NCBI RefSeq assembly: GCF_002204745.1
Contig: NZ_NIRR01000010.1
Coordinates: forward strand, 1-64,000
Length of the DNA stretch: 64,000 nt
Origin: Hymenobacter amundsenii
GTDB taxonomy: Bacteria > Bacteroidota > Bacteroidia > Cytophagales > Hymenobacteraceae
Direction: 5' to 3'
Positions within the stretch are counted from its first letter, which is position 1; each line of letters begins with the position of its first letter. The notes below the pieces were generated by a model, which worked only from the letters and a program-made list of their open reading frames with translations, ran no database searches and was not told the origin of the DNA. This document shows, one piece after another, positions 25,737 through 34,786 of this stretch. A program made the translations under genes and the position numbers.

Positions 25737-27923
25737 ATGTTCAGAATCTTCACGCGGAAAGTGGCCGCCGCGGCCGTTGTTCTGCAGTTGGCGGCCCTCG
25801 GGGCCGCCCATGCCCAGGGGCCTTCCTTCGGGGGCGGGTTGCAGTGGACCCAGGACGGCAATGGCTACCTGAAGACCGATAGCGACGAAATCGTGCAGAT
25901 TGATGCCCGCGACGAAACCAAGCGGGTGGTATTGATCAGCAAGGCCCAGCTCACACCCGCCGGCCAGACCGAACCCCTGCAAGTGCGCCGCTTCGCGTTG
26001 TCGGAGAACGGGCAGAAAATCATCCTGAACACCAACACCCGTAAAGTATGGCGCTACGACTCGCGCGGCGACTTCTGGGTGTTCGATATGGCGACCAAAA
26101 CGTTGCGGCAGGTGGGCAAAGACCGGCCCGGCTCCTCGCTGATGTTCGCTAAGTTTTCGCCCGATGCCCGGAAGGTGGCTTACGTGAGCGAGCACAACCT
26201 GTACGTGGAAGACCTGGCCACCGGCACGGCCACAGCCCTGACCACCGACGGCACCAAAAGCCTCATCAACGGCACCTTCGACTGGGTATACGAGGAGGAG
26301 CTCAACTGCCGCGACGGTTTCCGCTGGGCCCCCGATGGCCACGCCCTGGCCTACTGGCAGCTCGACGCGGGCCAGACCAAGAACTACCTGATGCTCAACA
26401 CCACCGACCAACTGTACCCGTTTACGGTGCCGGTGGAGTACCCCGTGGTGGGCGAAGACCCCAGCCGGGCCCGCATTGGCGTGGTGCCCGTAACGGGGGG
26501 CGCTACCACCTGGATGCAGATTCCGGGCGACGCCGTGCAGCACTACCTGCCCCGCATGGAGTGGGCCGGCCCCTCCGAGCTGATTGTGCAGCAGCTCAAC
26601 CGCCGCCAGAACGAAAGCAAGATCATGCTTTGCGCCGCCGGCACCGGCGAAACCAAGCCCCTGTACTCGGAAACCGATAAGGCCTGGGTGGATGCCAAGG
26701 AAGAAGCCGTGGGCTGGGACTGGATTGAGGGCGGCAAACGCTTCGTCTGGCTCAGCGAGAAAGACGGCTGGCGCCACATCTACACCATCGACCGCAAGGG
26801 AAAGGAGAAGCTTATCACCAAAGGCGACTATGACGTGATCAGCCTGAACCTGGTGGATGAGAAGAGCGGCACGGTGTACTTCATGGCCTCGCCCCAGAAC
26901 GCCACCCAAACCTACCTGTATAAAGTAGCCCTGAAGGGCGGCAAGGCCGAGCGGGTGTCGCCGGCGGCGCAGGCTGGCTCGCACAGCTACGACATTTCGC
27001 CCAACGGTCGGCTGGCCGTGCACAGCTTCTCCAGCAGCGCCACCTACCCCGTATCCGACGTGGTGGCCCTGCCCGACCATAAGCGCCTGAGCGGCAGCGA
27101 GGTGCCGGAGCAAGCCAAAAGCATCAAGCTGGCCAAGCCCGAATTTTTCCAGGTGAAAACCGAGGATGGCATTACGATGGACGGCTGGCTGGTGAAGCCC
27201 ACCAACTTCGACCCCGCCAAGAAGTACCCCATCGTGTTCACCGTGTACGGCGAGCCCGCCGCCCAAACCGTGGTGGACCGCTTTGGCACCGGTTTTAACG
27301 GCCTCTACCAGGGCAGCATGGCCGACGATGGCTACATTTACGCCTCGGTGGAAGGCCGCGGCGCGCCCGCGCCCAAGGGCCGCGAGTGGCGCAAATCCAT
27401 CTACCATAACATTGGCAAAATCAACATCCGCGACCAAGCCATGGCCGCCAAGGCGCTCATGCAGCAGAACGCTTTCATCGACACCAGCCGCGTGGCGGTG
27501 TGGGGCTGGAGCGGCGGCGGGTCGAGCACGCTGAACCTGATGTTCCAGTATCCGCAGATTTACAAAACCGGCATTTCCATTGCCGCCGTCGATAACCAGC
27601 TCAACTACGACAACATCTACCAGGAGCGCTACATGGGCCTGCTACCCGAAGACAAGCATTATTTCGTGGATAACTCGCCCCTGAACTACGCCAAGAACCT
27701 GCGCGGCAACCTGCTGCTCATCCACGGCACCGGCGACGATAACGTGCACTTCAACAACGCCGAGCAGATGATTAATGAGCTCATCAAAAACAACAAGCCC
27801 TTCCAGATGATGGCCTACCCGAACCGCACGCACAGCATCTCGGAGGGCGAGGGCACCAGCCGCCACCTGGCCACTACTTTCACCAAGTACCTGAAAGAGC
27901 ACTGCCCTCCCGGCGCCCGGTAA
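25737..27923 (+). CDS. Dipeptidyl peptidase IV (S9B)
   Basis: This 728-residue exported protease (signal peptide KVAAAAVVLQLAALGAAHA-QG) has a beta-propeller domain to ~residue 480 and a C-terminal hydrolase domain. The DPP-IV double-Glu motif is present (DWVYEEELNCRDGF, Glu186/187, which anchors the substrate amino terminus). The triad is Ser592 in GWSGGGS, Asp668 in GTGDDNVHF and His699 in NRTHSI. It removes dipeptides from Pro/Ala-penultimate peptides, probably in the periplasm, for peptide scavenging. It contrasts with the inactive S9 homologue 2 kb upstream. Confidence 0.93.
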   Translation: MFRIFTRKVAAAAVVLQLAALGAAHAQGPSFGGGLQWTQDGNGYLKTDSDEIVQIDARDETKRVVLISKAQLTPAGQTEPLQVRRFALSENGQKIILNTNTRKVWRYDSRGDFWVFDMATKTLRQVGKDRPGSSLMFAKFSPDARKVAYVSEHNLYVEDLATGTATALTTDGTKSLINGTFDWVYEEELNCRDGFRWAPDGHALAYWQLDAGQTKNYLMLNTTDQLYPFTVPVEYPVVGEDPSRARIGVVPVTGGATTWMQIPGDAVQHYLPRMEWAGPSELIVQQLNRRQNESKIMLCAAGTGETKPLYSETDKAWVDAKEEAVGWDWIEGGKRFVWLSEKDGWRHIYTIDRKGKEKLITKGDYDVISLNLVDEKSGTVYFMASPQNATQTYLYKVALKGGKAERVSPAAQAGSHSYDISPNGRLAVHSFSSSATYPVSDVVALPDHKRLSGSEVPEQAKSIKLAKPEFFQVKTEDGITMDGWLVKPTNFDPAKKYPIVFTVYGEPAAQTVVDRFGTGFNGLYQGSMADDGYIYASVEGRGAPAPKGREWRKSIYHNIGKINIRDQAMAAKALMQQNAFIDTSRVAVWGWSGGGSSTLNLMFQYPQIYKTGISIAAVDNQLNYDNIYQERYMGLLPEDKHYFVDNSPLNYAKNLRGNLLLIHGTGDDNVHFNNAEQMINELIKNNKPFQMMAYPNRTHSISEGEGTSRHLATTFTKYLKEHCPPGAR

Positions 27924-27940
27924 GGGCTGCAGGATTATTT

Positions 27941-27978
27941 GAAAAAAGGCCTTCGAAGCAATTCGGAGGCCTTTTTTT
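27941..27978 (+). terminator. Terminator after the DPP-IV gene
   Basis: The hairpin AAAAAAGGCCT...AGGCCTTTTTTT, about 20 bp after the stop codon at 27923, ends in a run of seven T residues, as expected for an intrinsic terminator. Confidence 0.75.
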
Positions 27979-28032
27979 GATTGCTAAACCGCCGTTTGAA
28001 GGACGCGGATTCTGCCGTAGCTTGCGGTGGTA

Positions 28033-28971
28033 ATGAATTTGGATACGCCCATCGTTTCGCGGCTCGCGCCCACGCCCAGCGGGTTTCTGCACCTGGGCAA
28101 CGCGGTCAACTTCACGCTTACCTGGCTGCTCACGCGCCGGGCGGGCGGCACGCTGCACCTGCGCATCGACGATCTGGACCGGGCCCGCTACCGGCCGGCT
28201 TACCTAAACAACATCTTCCAGACCCTCGACTGGCTGGGCCTCGATTACGACCACGGCCCCATCGGCCCCGACGATTTCGAGCGGCACTTTTCCCAGCAAC
28301 ACCGCTTGCCCGAGTACGAAGCTGCCCTGCAAACTGCCCGCGCCGCCCACCCCGGCCTGTTCTACGCCTGCCGCTGCTCCCGCGCCGCGCTGGCTCGCAC
28401 GGCCACGCTTGCTGGCCGCTACCCCGGCACCTGCCGGGAGTTGCAGTTGCCCCCCGATGAGCCCCATGCTGCCTGGCGGGCCCGCGTACCATGCAACACC
28501 ACCATCACGTTCCCCGACCTGGCCCAAGGCCCGCAAACCGCAGCCCTGGCCCAGGAATTAGGCGACTTTGTGGTGCGCAAAAAAGATGGCGCGGCCGCCT
28601 ACCAGGTAGCATCAGTACTCGATGACGGCCGCTTAGGCGTCAATTTCGTCGTTAGGGGCTTGGACTTGCTGCCCAGCACGGCGGCCCAACTGTGGCTGGC
28701 GCAGTACCTGCCAGGGCAAATCAGTTTCGAGCAGACCCGGTTTCTGCACCACGGTTTGGTACTTGACGAAAACGGCCAGAAACTCTCCAAGTCAACCCAG
28801 GCCGGCCAGCAGCGCGGGATTCTGGCCGAGGCCATTGCGGCCCAAGCCGTATACCGGGCCGTAGCCCGGCTACTGAAGCTGCCAGCAGAAGCGGGCGAGT
28901 CGTTGAAGTCGTTGCTCGAATTCACCCCACTCCCTAACCCCCCTTGTTCTAAGCACAACGAGGGGGGGTAG
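28033..28971 (+). CDS. gluQ: Glutamyl-Q tRNA(Asp) synthetase
   Basis: This 312-residue paralogue of the GluRS catalytic domain transfers glutamate to queuosine-34 of tRNA(Asp). HIGH-type motif HLGN (20-23) and KMSKS-type motif QKLSKST are present. A zinc site Cys113, Cys115, Tyr130, Cys134 (CRCS...YPGTC) is typical of GluQ-RS, and the anticodon-binding domain of true GluRS is missing. ATG 28033 is chosen over the GTG two codons upstream. The last ~14 residues (PLPNPPCSKHNEGG) are encoded inside a terminator-like hairpin and are probably not conserved. Confidence 0.92.
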   Translation: MNLDTPIVSRLAPTPSGFLHLGNAVNFTLTWLLTRRAGGTLHLRIDDLDRARYRPAYLNNIFQTLDWLGLDYDHGPIGPDDFERHFSQQHRLPEYEAALQTARAAHPGLFYACRCSRAALARTATLAGRYPGTCRELQLPPDEPHAAWRARVPCNTTITFPDLAQGPQTAALAQELGDFVVRKKDGAAAYQVASVLDDGRLGVNFVVRGLDLLPSTAAQLWLAQYLPGQISFEQTRFLHHGLVLDENGQKLSKSTQAGQQRGILAEAIAAQAVYRAVARLLKLPAEAGESLKSLLEFTPLPNPPCSKHNEGG

Positions 28972-28982
28972 GGAGTGGGGTG
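28923..28982. terminator. Hairpin overlapping the gluQ 3' end
   Basis: Arms of 26 bases (28923-28948 and 28957-28982) pair at 24 positions. The left arm reads CACCCCACTCCC then a C-run; the right arm is its mirror and contains the gluQ stop (TAG 28969-28971). It lies between convergent gluQ and nfi and may terminate both. Confidence 0.7.
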
Positions 28983-28984
28983 CG

Positions 28985-29671
28985 CTACCGAATCTCCTTT
29001 TTAAACTCCTCGGCCCAATGGTCGGCGAGGCGGGTGGGCTCGGGCAGTTTGTAGCCGCGCAGGCAGGCGAGGGTAAGGCGGGTGGCGGTAGCCTGGTCGC
29101 AACGGTGGCCCGGGCTCACGAACAAAGGTTTCACTTTGTCTTTACTGCGGATTACCTGGCCCAGTAGCTCGCCGTTTTTATCGGTGAGCGGAGTGATGCT
29201 GCCCTTAGTGAGGGCCGGTTCCTCATAAACACCGGTCAGGCGCTGTTTGGCCACCCCGAACGTAGGCACATCGAGCTCGACGCCCAAATGGGCCGCAATG
29301 CCCATGCGGCGGGGGTGCGCAATGCCGTGGCCGTCGACCATGATAATATCGGGCTGGCGGCGCAGCTTCTCGTAAGCCCGCAGCAGGTTGGGCGCTTCGC
29401 GGAACGAGAGCAACCCTGGGATGTAGGGCAGCGGTACGGGGCCAACGTGGTAGACCTTCTCAATAAAGCCCAGCGAAGGCAGCTCCAGCACAATAAACAC
29501 CGAAAGCACCGTGTCGGGGGTCGGAAACGAGGAGTCGCAGCCCGCAATGTAGCGCAGCTCGCCCGGCGGGGGCTCCAGGCGGATCTGGTTGCGCATCTGG
29601 TCCTGTAACTGGGTTAGCTCACGAACCAGTTGTGGGTCGGGCGCGGGGCCGGGGGGGCGGAAGTAGGCCAT
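28985..29671 (-). CDS. nfi: Endonuclease V
   Basis: This 228-residue enzyme cleaves the second phosphodiester 3' of deoxyinosine, initiating repair of deaminated adenine. Visible are the catalytic Asp46 (AGCDSS), the PYIPG strand-separating wedge (82-86), Glu92 (LSFREAP), Asp113 in MVDGHGIAHPRRMGIA and the GVAKQRL segment. The length matches the family (220-230). It is convergent with gluQ, sharing the hairpin at 28923-28982. Confidence 0.95.
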   Translation of the reverse strand: MAYFRPPGPAPDPQLVRELTQLQDQMRNQIRLEPPPGELRYIAGCDSSFPTPDTVLSVFIVLELPSLGFIEKVYHVGPVPLPYIPGLLSFREAPNLLRAYEKLRRQPDIIMVDGHGIAHPRRMGIAAHLGVELDVPTFGVAKQRLTGVYEEPALTKGSITPLTDKNGELLGQVIRSKDKVKPLFVSPGHRCDQATATRLTLACLRGYKLPEPTRLADHWAEEFKKEIR

Positions 29672-29784
29672 CGGGGGAGTACCGGGGGTGAACCCGGGTG
29701 TACTGTTGCAGCCGGGGCGGGGTTGCCGATAACCCGCCGCCGCGGGCTGCGTTAATGCTGACAGGACCTTTTTTTTCTTTCGTC

Positions 29785-30357
29785 ATGCCTAAACCCGAGC
29801 AACCCGCCTACACCGGCAGCGGCCCGTTTTTCGAGCGCCGCTACTGGCTCGATGTGCAGCATCCGCGCCAGTCGGCCGCCGAGCTGCTCGACCATGTAAA
29901 GTGCCACCTACCCGATTTCTCGCCCGATTTGCTAGCCGATTTCGAGAAGTCGAAGGGAGCAGCCGGGTGCCTGGAAGTCGGTGACGAGTTCCGCATCAAA
30001 ATTCTGGGCCCCTGGAACGGCGACGTGCGGGTGACCGACCTGGGAGCCGATTTCTTCGAGCTGGCCACCCTGGAAAACCACCCGGAGGCCGGCCGCATCC
30101 GTTTTTCACTGCGTCCTCACGACACGCTGCCCGCCACGGTGCGCTTCGAAATTCATTCCTGGGCCCGCTCCCGCGACGGGCTGGTGGCCTTCACCTACGA
30201 TACGCTGGGCCTGGGCCGGCTGGTGCAGCAGCAAACCTGGGAAACCTTCTGCGAGCGGGTGGGCAAGCTCAGCGGCGGCCTCTGGCTGGGGCCGGTGCAG
30301 GTCGAAACCATCCGGCGCGACGAAAACGATGTTGTTCATGCCACGCCCGATGCCTGA
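29785..30357 (+). CDS. DUF1990-type protein 1
   Basis: This 190-residue cytoplasmic protein has phrases shared with DUF1990-related conserved proteins: RRYWLDVQHPRQSAAELLDHVKCHLPDFSPDLLADFEKSKG, VGDEFRIKILGPWNGDVRVTDL and IHSWARSRDGLVAFTYDTLGLGRLVQQQTWETFCERVGKLSGG. ATG 29785 is preferred to the GTG-type start at 29698. It overlaps the following DUF1990 gene by 8-29 bp depending on the start, so they are coupled. No catalytic motif is visible. The fold is likely a START-like or lipocalin-like barrel (inference). Confidence 0.75.
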   Translation: MPKPEQPAYTGSGPFFERRYWLDVQHPRQSAAELLDHVKCHLPDFSPDLLADFEKSKGAAGCLEVGDEFRIKILGPWNGDVRVTDLGADFFELATLENHPEAGRIRFSLRPHDTLPATVRFEIHSWARSRDGLVAFTYDTLGLGRLVQQQTWETFCERVGKLSGGLWLGPVQVETIRRDENDVVHATPDA

Positions 30358-31075
30358 TTCCGCCGCCCTCAGCCCCCGCCAACGGACCCGCCTCGATGCC
30401 TACACCCAAACGGGTTATAACTTTGACCCCGACCAATTAACCGACTATACTGCCGCCACCGGCTGGCGCGTCGACGACTACGAAACCGAGCTGCCCACCG
30501 AAGCGCCCGGCCCGCCCGCAGCCCGCGGCTCCTGGGCCGCCGCTTGCGAGGTACTGCGCCGCTACTCGTTTCCACCGCCCGGCCTGATCAGCGGCATCTT
30601 TCTGCCCGACCAGCCCCTTAGCCAGCGCGTAATGGTGTTGCGGGCGCAGTTTTTGGGTTTTTCGTTCTGGTTCGGCGTGCGCATCGGGGGAGTAACCGAC
30701 GAAACCCGACCGCTGCCCGAGGGTGGGCAGGAGCAAGTGTGGGGCTACAACTACCGCACCCTCGAAGGCCATTTCGAGCGGGGCCAGATTGAATTCATCG
30801 TGCACAAAAACCTCACGACCGGCCGCGTGTGGTGCCACATCCACGCCGTATCGCAAACTGGCCGCATCCGCAACCCCTTCTATTGGCTAGGCTTTAAGCT
30901 GTTTGGCCGGCGGTTGCAGGTGCGCTTTTCCCAACAGTCGCTCAAGCGGCTTGGGCAGCAGGTAGAGCAGATGCTACGCGAGGGGTGGCAGGCGCCGCCG
31001 GCCTCCGACAGCCCGACCGTCAAACCTATTTCAGCCCACGACGACGCCCAGGCGCAGCTGGACAAAAACAGGTAG
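30350..31075 (+). CDS. DUF1990 family protein 2
   Basis: A 241-residue product if started at ATG 30350 (ATGs at 30329 and 30338 are in frame). The DUF1990 signature is clear: TGYNFDPDQLTDYTAATGWRVDDYE, VLRRYSFPPPGLISGIF, RVMVLRAQFLGFSFWFGVRIGGVTDETR, WGYNYRTLEGHFERGQIEFIVHKN and HIHAVSQTGRIRNPFYWLGFKLFGRRLQVRF. It is a predicted cytoplasmic beta-rich protein of unknown function. It overlaps and follows another gene of related type, so the two may act as a heteromeric pair. Confidence 0.88.
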   Translation: MPDSAALSPRQRTRLDAYTQTGYNFDPDQLTDYTAATGWRVDDYETELPTEAPGPPAARGSWAAACEVLRRYSFPPPGLISGIFLPDQPLSQRVMVLRAQFLGFSFWFGVRIGGVTDETRPLPEGGQEQVWGYNYRTLEGHFERGQIEFIVHKNLTTGRVWCHIHAVSQTGRIRNPFYWLGFKLFGRRLQVRFSQQSLKRLGQQVEQMLREGWQAPPASDSPTVKPISAHDDAQAQLDKNR

Positions 31076-31110
31076 GGGCGAAGCTAAGCCCCGCACCCTA
31101 CTTGTTCTGG

Positions 31111-31776
31111 CTAAACGCCTTCGGCAGGCTCGCCCCCGTTGATCATGGCCGATACGACGCCCGGCTCCTCAGTAACTTCGGCCCGGAAGATGCCCACGAT
31201 GTGGGCTACCACGAAGGCCAGCACGATGTACATCGAAATTTCGTGCACTTCCTTGGCGTAATGCTCTAGGCTACGGAAGTAATCCTCGAACACCAGAATG
31301 AGGCCCGTAACGACCATCACGCCCAGCACTACGTAGAAGGCGCGGTAGCTGTAACGCACCCACAACGCCTTGGTCGCCCCAGCCTCGCCAGCGGCGGCCC
31401 GGGCCTTGATGGTCTCGATTTTGGCCGCCGTGCGCTGCCCGCCGCGCTGCAGGAAACTCACCACAACGCGGTAAGCCAGCAGGCACGAGATGGTAATGCC
31501 GATCCAGATATGCCAGTCCCAGATGCGGTGGGCGATGATGCGGGTAAGGCCGCGTAGCTCCGCGGCCGGTAGGTTCACGCCTTTTTCAGCCAGCACCTTG
31601 CTGAACTCGGGAGCCAGCGTTTTTACCTTCACAATAACGAATAGGAACAGAATCGTGATGAGTTGCGCCAGCACAAGGCCCGAGTTGGACCAGTGCCAGA
31701 TGCGCAGGCCCAGCGAGTTGTGTTTGGGGCCGGCGCCGACGGCGGTAACAGGAGCGGAGGAAGTCTGAGGGGCCAT
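31111..31776 (-). CDS. Cytochrome b561/Ni,Fe-hydrogenase-type membrane cytochrome b
   Basis: This 221-residue four-helix membrane protein has histidines in the haem-binding pattern: His28 (RIWHWSN), His83 and His89 (HRIWDWHIWIG), and His172, His178 and His192 near the last helix (EHYAKEVHEISMYIVLAFVVAHIVG). It matches the cytochrome b/b6 domain of soluble-donor oxidoreductases. No partner hydrogenase or dehydrogenase is adjacent, so the electron donor is unknown. The basic/Ala loop (~112-138) lies in the cytoplasm by charge bias. Confidence 0.82.
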   Translation of the reverse strand: MAPQTSSAPVTAVGAGPKHNSLGLRIWHWSNSGLVLAQLITILFLFVIVKVKTLAPEFSKVLAEKGVNLPAAELRGLTRIIAHRIWDWHIWIGITISCLLAYRVVVSFLQRGGQRTAAKIETIKARAAAGEAGATKALWVRYSYRAFYVVLGVMVVTGLILVFEDYFRSLEHYAKEVHEISMYIVLAFVVAHIVGIFRAEVTEEPGVVSAMINGGEPAEGV

Positions 31777-31973
31777 AGGAAGATAAAAGAAATAGGGAAG
31801 CGGGCTACTTGCCAGTAAAGCCCGCTGAATTTTACCGGCGGTTAAGGTACGCCGGCTGCGGCAAACGCACCATTAAAAGCAGGCAAAAGCAGCCGCCCCG
31901 GAACAAATAGGGCTGTCAGTAGTTATGCTGGTTCGCGCCGAACAATCGGTGCGCTACGAAAAAACTCCTTCTT

Positions 31974-33020
31974 ATGATTGCAGCCCAAGGCTACGCCGCC
32001 CCCGCCGCCGACCAACCCCTCGTTCCCTTCAGCTTCGAGCGCCGCGACGTGGGGCCCCATGATGTTCGCATCGAAATCCTGTTCTGCGGCGTCTGCCACT
32101 CCGATATTCACCAGGCCCGCAACGAGTGGGGAAGCTCGATGTTCCCGATGGTACCGGGCCACGAAATCGTGGGCCGCGTGACGGAAGTCGGCGCCCACGT
32201 CAAAAGCTTCAAAAAAGGCGACCTGGCCGGGGTGGGCTGTATGGTAGATTCCTGCCAGCATTGCGCCGAGTGCAACGAGGGCCTGGAGCAGTACTGCGAC
32301 AACGGTTTCGTGGGTACCTACAGCGCCAAGGACAAGGACGGCTCCATCACCCAGGGCGGCTACTCCAACAACATCGTAGTCACCGAGAAATTCGTGCTCC
32401 ACGTATCCGAGAAGCTCGATTTGTCGCGCGTGGCCCCGCTGTTGTGCGCTGGCATCACCACTTGGTCGCCGCTGCGCCAGTGGAAAGCCAAGGCCGGCGA
32501 CCGGGTAGCAGTTATCGGCCTCGGCGGCCTGGGCCATATGGCCGTGAAATTCGCTGCCGCCATGGGCTGCGAAGTAACCGTGCTCAGCACCTCGCCCGGC
32601 AAGGAAGCCGACGCCAAAGCCCTCGGGGCCCACAAGTTCGTGGTTACCAAAGAAGAAGGCGCAATGCAAAGCATCAGCAACTACTTCGACCTGATTATCA
32701 ACACCGTATCGGCCCCCATCGACCTGATGCCCTACGTGGCCAGCCTGCGCCTCGACGGCACGATGGTGCTGCTCGGCGTTCCGCCCGAAGCGGCCCAACT
32801 GCACGCATTCAACCTCATTGCCAAGCGCCGCCGCATTGCCGGTTCGCTGATCGGTGGTATCCAGGAAACCCAGGACATGCTGGATTTCTGCGCCGAGCAC
32901 AACGTGATGAGCGACGTGGAAGTTATCAATATCGACTACATCAACGAGGCCTACGAGCGCATGATGCAGTCCGACGTGAAGTACCGCTTCGTCATCGACA
33001 TGGACAGCCTGAAGGCGTAA
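31974..33020 (+). CDS. Zinc-dependent NADP alcohol dehydrogenase (YahK/CAD type)
   Basis: This 348-residue MDR enzyme has catalytic zinc ligands Cys41 (GVCHSD), His63 and Glu64 (PGHE) and Cys158 (LLCAGIT). The structural zinc lobe is Cys94, 97, 100 and 108 (DSCQHCAECNEGLEQYC), and the nucleotide-binding site is VIGLGGLGHMAVK. STSPGKEADA after the second strand suggests NADPH. It reduces aldehydes (cinnamyl-alcohol dehydrogenase/YahK group). It is followed by a 48-bp palindromic terminator. Confidence 0.93.
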   Translation: MIAAQGYAAPAADQPLVPFSFERRDVGPHDVRIEILFCGVCHSDIHQARNEWGSSMFPMVPGHEIVGRVTEVGAHVKSFKKGDLAGVGCMVDSCQHCAECNEGLEQYCDNGFVGTYSAKDKDGSITQGGYSNNIVVTEKFVLHVSEKLDLSRVAPLLCAGITTWSPLRQWKAKAGDRVAVIGLGGLGHMAVKFAAAMGCEVTVLSTSPGKEADAKALGAHKFVVTKEEGAMQSISNYFDLIINTVSAPIDLMPYVASLRLDGTMVLLGVPPEAAQLHAFNLIAKRRRIAGSLIGGIQETQDMLDFCAEHNVMSDVEVINIDYINEAYERMMQSDVKYRFVIDMDSLKA

Positions 33021-33041
33021 AACTGCCGCCAAGTGCAATCA

Positions 33042-33089
33042 ACAAAAATAGGGAGGCCCCGATGTACATCGGGGCCTCCCTATTTTTGT
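33042..33089 (+). terminator. 48-bp perfect palindrome terminator
   Basis: A perfect palindrome of 24+24 bases centred at 33065/33066 (arm ACAAAAATAGGGAGGCCCCG...). It lies just after the alcohol dehydrogenase stop, with A- and T-runs at the two ends, so it can terminate in both directions. Confidence 0.8.
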
Positions 33090-33106
33090 CGCCAGGGCTC
33101 AAGAAC

Positions 33107-33193
33107 TGTAGCGCGATGCTCTAGCTTCGCGCGTCGTTGAACGAAACGTTGTTAAGTCAGCAACGATACGCGAGGCTGGAGCATCGCGCTACA
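33107..33193. repeat. Inverted repeat type B
   Basis: Arms of ~32 bases: TGTAGCGCGATGCTC...TCGCG at 33107-33138 and its mirror at 33162-33193, with four mismatches (T/C, T/C and a CG/TA change). The loop is about 23 bases. It follows the palindrome at 33042 and precedes the serine hydrolase 3' end. Confidence 0.85.
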
Positions 33194-33233
33194 ATCATAC
33201 GGCATCATATTGCGCAAACGGAGCGGCGGCGGG

Positions 33234-34781
33234 TTATCGTTTTACGAACACGTAGGGGTCTTGCTCTACATAGTCGTTCACGCGCAGCTCCAGGTTTTTT
33301 ACCTGGCCGTTTTCGATTTCGAACTTGGCGGGCAGCACCCCGAATACGAGGTCGGAGTAGGTGGCGCGAAACTCCTGGCCATCCATGTAGTCGAGGGTGG
33401 CGGTGAGGCCGGGGTGGTTGGGGATGGCCACGAGGAGCTGCTTGCCCTTCTGGGTGACCTGGATGCGGCCGAAGAGCGGGTTCTCGAACTCGCCTACGTA
33501 GGCTTTGAGAGGCAGCGGGGCCTTGGTTTTCTTGGCAACGCGGGCAGCTAGAGCCAGCGTGGGGTCGGGTCCGGCTGCCAACTCGCCGGCGCGGCGGCGG
33601 GCCAGGGCCTGGGCACTACGGTCGACGTAGGGCACGCCGAGGTAACTGTCGAGGATCTGGTAGCGCAGGGCCTCGAAGAAGCTCTGGTTGTCGTTGTTGG
33701 TGAGCACGGCCAGGCCCAGGTTGGCTTCGGGCACGAAGCACACGTTGCTCACCTGCCCCGAGGCCCCGCCGGTGTGCCAGAAAATCTGGCGGCCGTTGTA
33801 GTCGGCCGTTTCGGTGCCCAGGGCGTAGGACACGAAGTGCATGGGCAGCGTGGCCGACTTGCGGCTGGTGATGATGGTATTGGCGTCGCGGGTTTTGCGC
33901 AGCGCCGCCCAGGGCAGCACCTGCCGGCCCTCGTAGCGGCCACTATCGAGCTGGAAGCGGAGCCAGTGGGCCAGGTCGGTAACATTGGAAGCCATGCTGG
34001 CGCAGGGGCCCATGTTGTCCCAGTTATCGAACTGTACCTTGGCCAGCGGCCCGAACGTGTTGGAGTAGGCCGCGGCAATGTTGGGCTGCTTGGCGAACTC
34101 CACCGACGACACGAACGTGCGGCTCATGCCCAGCGGTTGCAGCAGGTTCTGCTGCACGTAGCTTTCCCAGCTAGTGCCGCCGGTAGCGGCCGGAATGATT
34201 TCGCCGGCCGTCACGAAGCCAGCGTTGCAGTAGCCGTAATCCTTGCGGAACTCACGGGTGGGCTGCATCAGGCGCATGCGGCGCACAATATCGGCCCGCT
34301 CCAGGTTGGATTTGAAGAAGGTGAAGTCGCCTTGAAACGTTTTAAAGCCGAGGTGGTGGCTCATCAAATCGCGCACCGTGACCAAACGGGTGCTGATGGT
34401 GTCGTAGAGGCGGAAATCGGGCAGGTACTTGGTTACCCGGTCGTCGAGGCTGATTTTCTTCTCCCCATCGAGCTTGGCCAGGGCCGTGCCCGTGAACAGC
34501 TTGGTGTTGGAGGCAATCATGAACAGCGTTTGGGCATCCACGGGGGCAGCTTTGCCCACTTCGCGCACGCCAAAGCCTTTCTGGGTTACCACTTGGCCAT
34601 CTTTCACGACCACCACGGCCAAGCCTGGAATGTTCCAGAGGCGCATGCCGCGCTGCACGTAGCTGTCGAGGCTGTCGGCGATGAAGCGGTTGGGGGCGGT
34701 GGTTTGGGCCTGGGCGGCAGTGCCCGCGCACAGTAGCAGGGCAGCGGCGGTGGTTATTCGGAGGAAAGTAGAGGAGGGCAT
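33234..34781 (-). CDS. Serine hydrolase, class C beta-lactamase/PBP fold
   Basis: This 515-residue exported protein (signal peptide RITTAAALLLCAGTAAQA-QT) has SxxK motif Ser91-Asn-Thr-Lys94, YxN motif Tyr184-Cys-Asn186 and the HTGG box (WHTGGASGQ) in place of KTG. This fits the esterase/D-aminopeptidase/beta-lactamase group. The last ~100 residues (LPLKAYVGEFENPLFGRIQVTQ...) are a DUF3471-like beta-domain. ATG 34781 is used; the upstream Met at 34817 lies within repeat A2. Beta-lactam resistance should not be assumed. Confidence 0.9.
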   Translation of the reverse strand: MPSSTFLRITTAAALLLCAGTAAQAQTTAPNRFIADSLDSYVQRGMRLWNIPGLAVVVVKDGQVVTQKGFGVREVGKAAPVDAQTLFMIASNTKLFTGTALAKLDGEKKISLDDRVTKYLPDFRLYDTISTRLVTVRDLMSHHLGFKTFQGDFTFFKSNLERADIVRRMRLMQPTREFRKDYGYCNAGFVTAGEIIPAATGGTSWESYVQQNLLQPLGMSRTFVSSVEFAKQPNIAAAYSNTFGPLAKVQFDNWDNMGPCASMASNVTDLAHWLRFQLDSGRYEGRQVLPWAALRKTRDANTIITSRKSATLPMHFVSYALGTETADYNGRQIFWHTGGASGQVSNVCFVPEANLGLAVLTNNDNQSFFEALRYQILDSYLGVPYVDRSAQALARRRAGELAAGPDPTLALAARVAKKTKAPLPLKAYVGEFENPLFGRIQVTQKGKQLLVAIPNHPGLTATLDYMDGQEFRATYSDLVFGVLPAKFEIENGQVKNLELRVNDYVEQDPYVFVKR

Positions 34782-34786
34782 GGGTG

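Noticed and set aside
31974..33124. Overlapping alternative frame (332 codons) in the alcohol dehydrogenase
   Set aside because: Arg/Pro-rich out-of-frame shadow of a certain gene with intact zinc sites.
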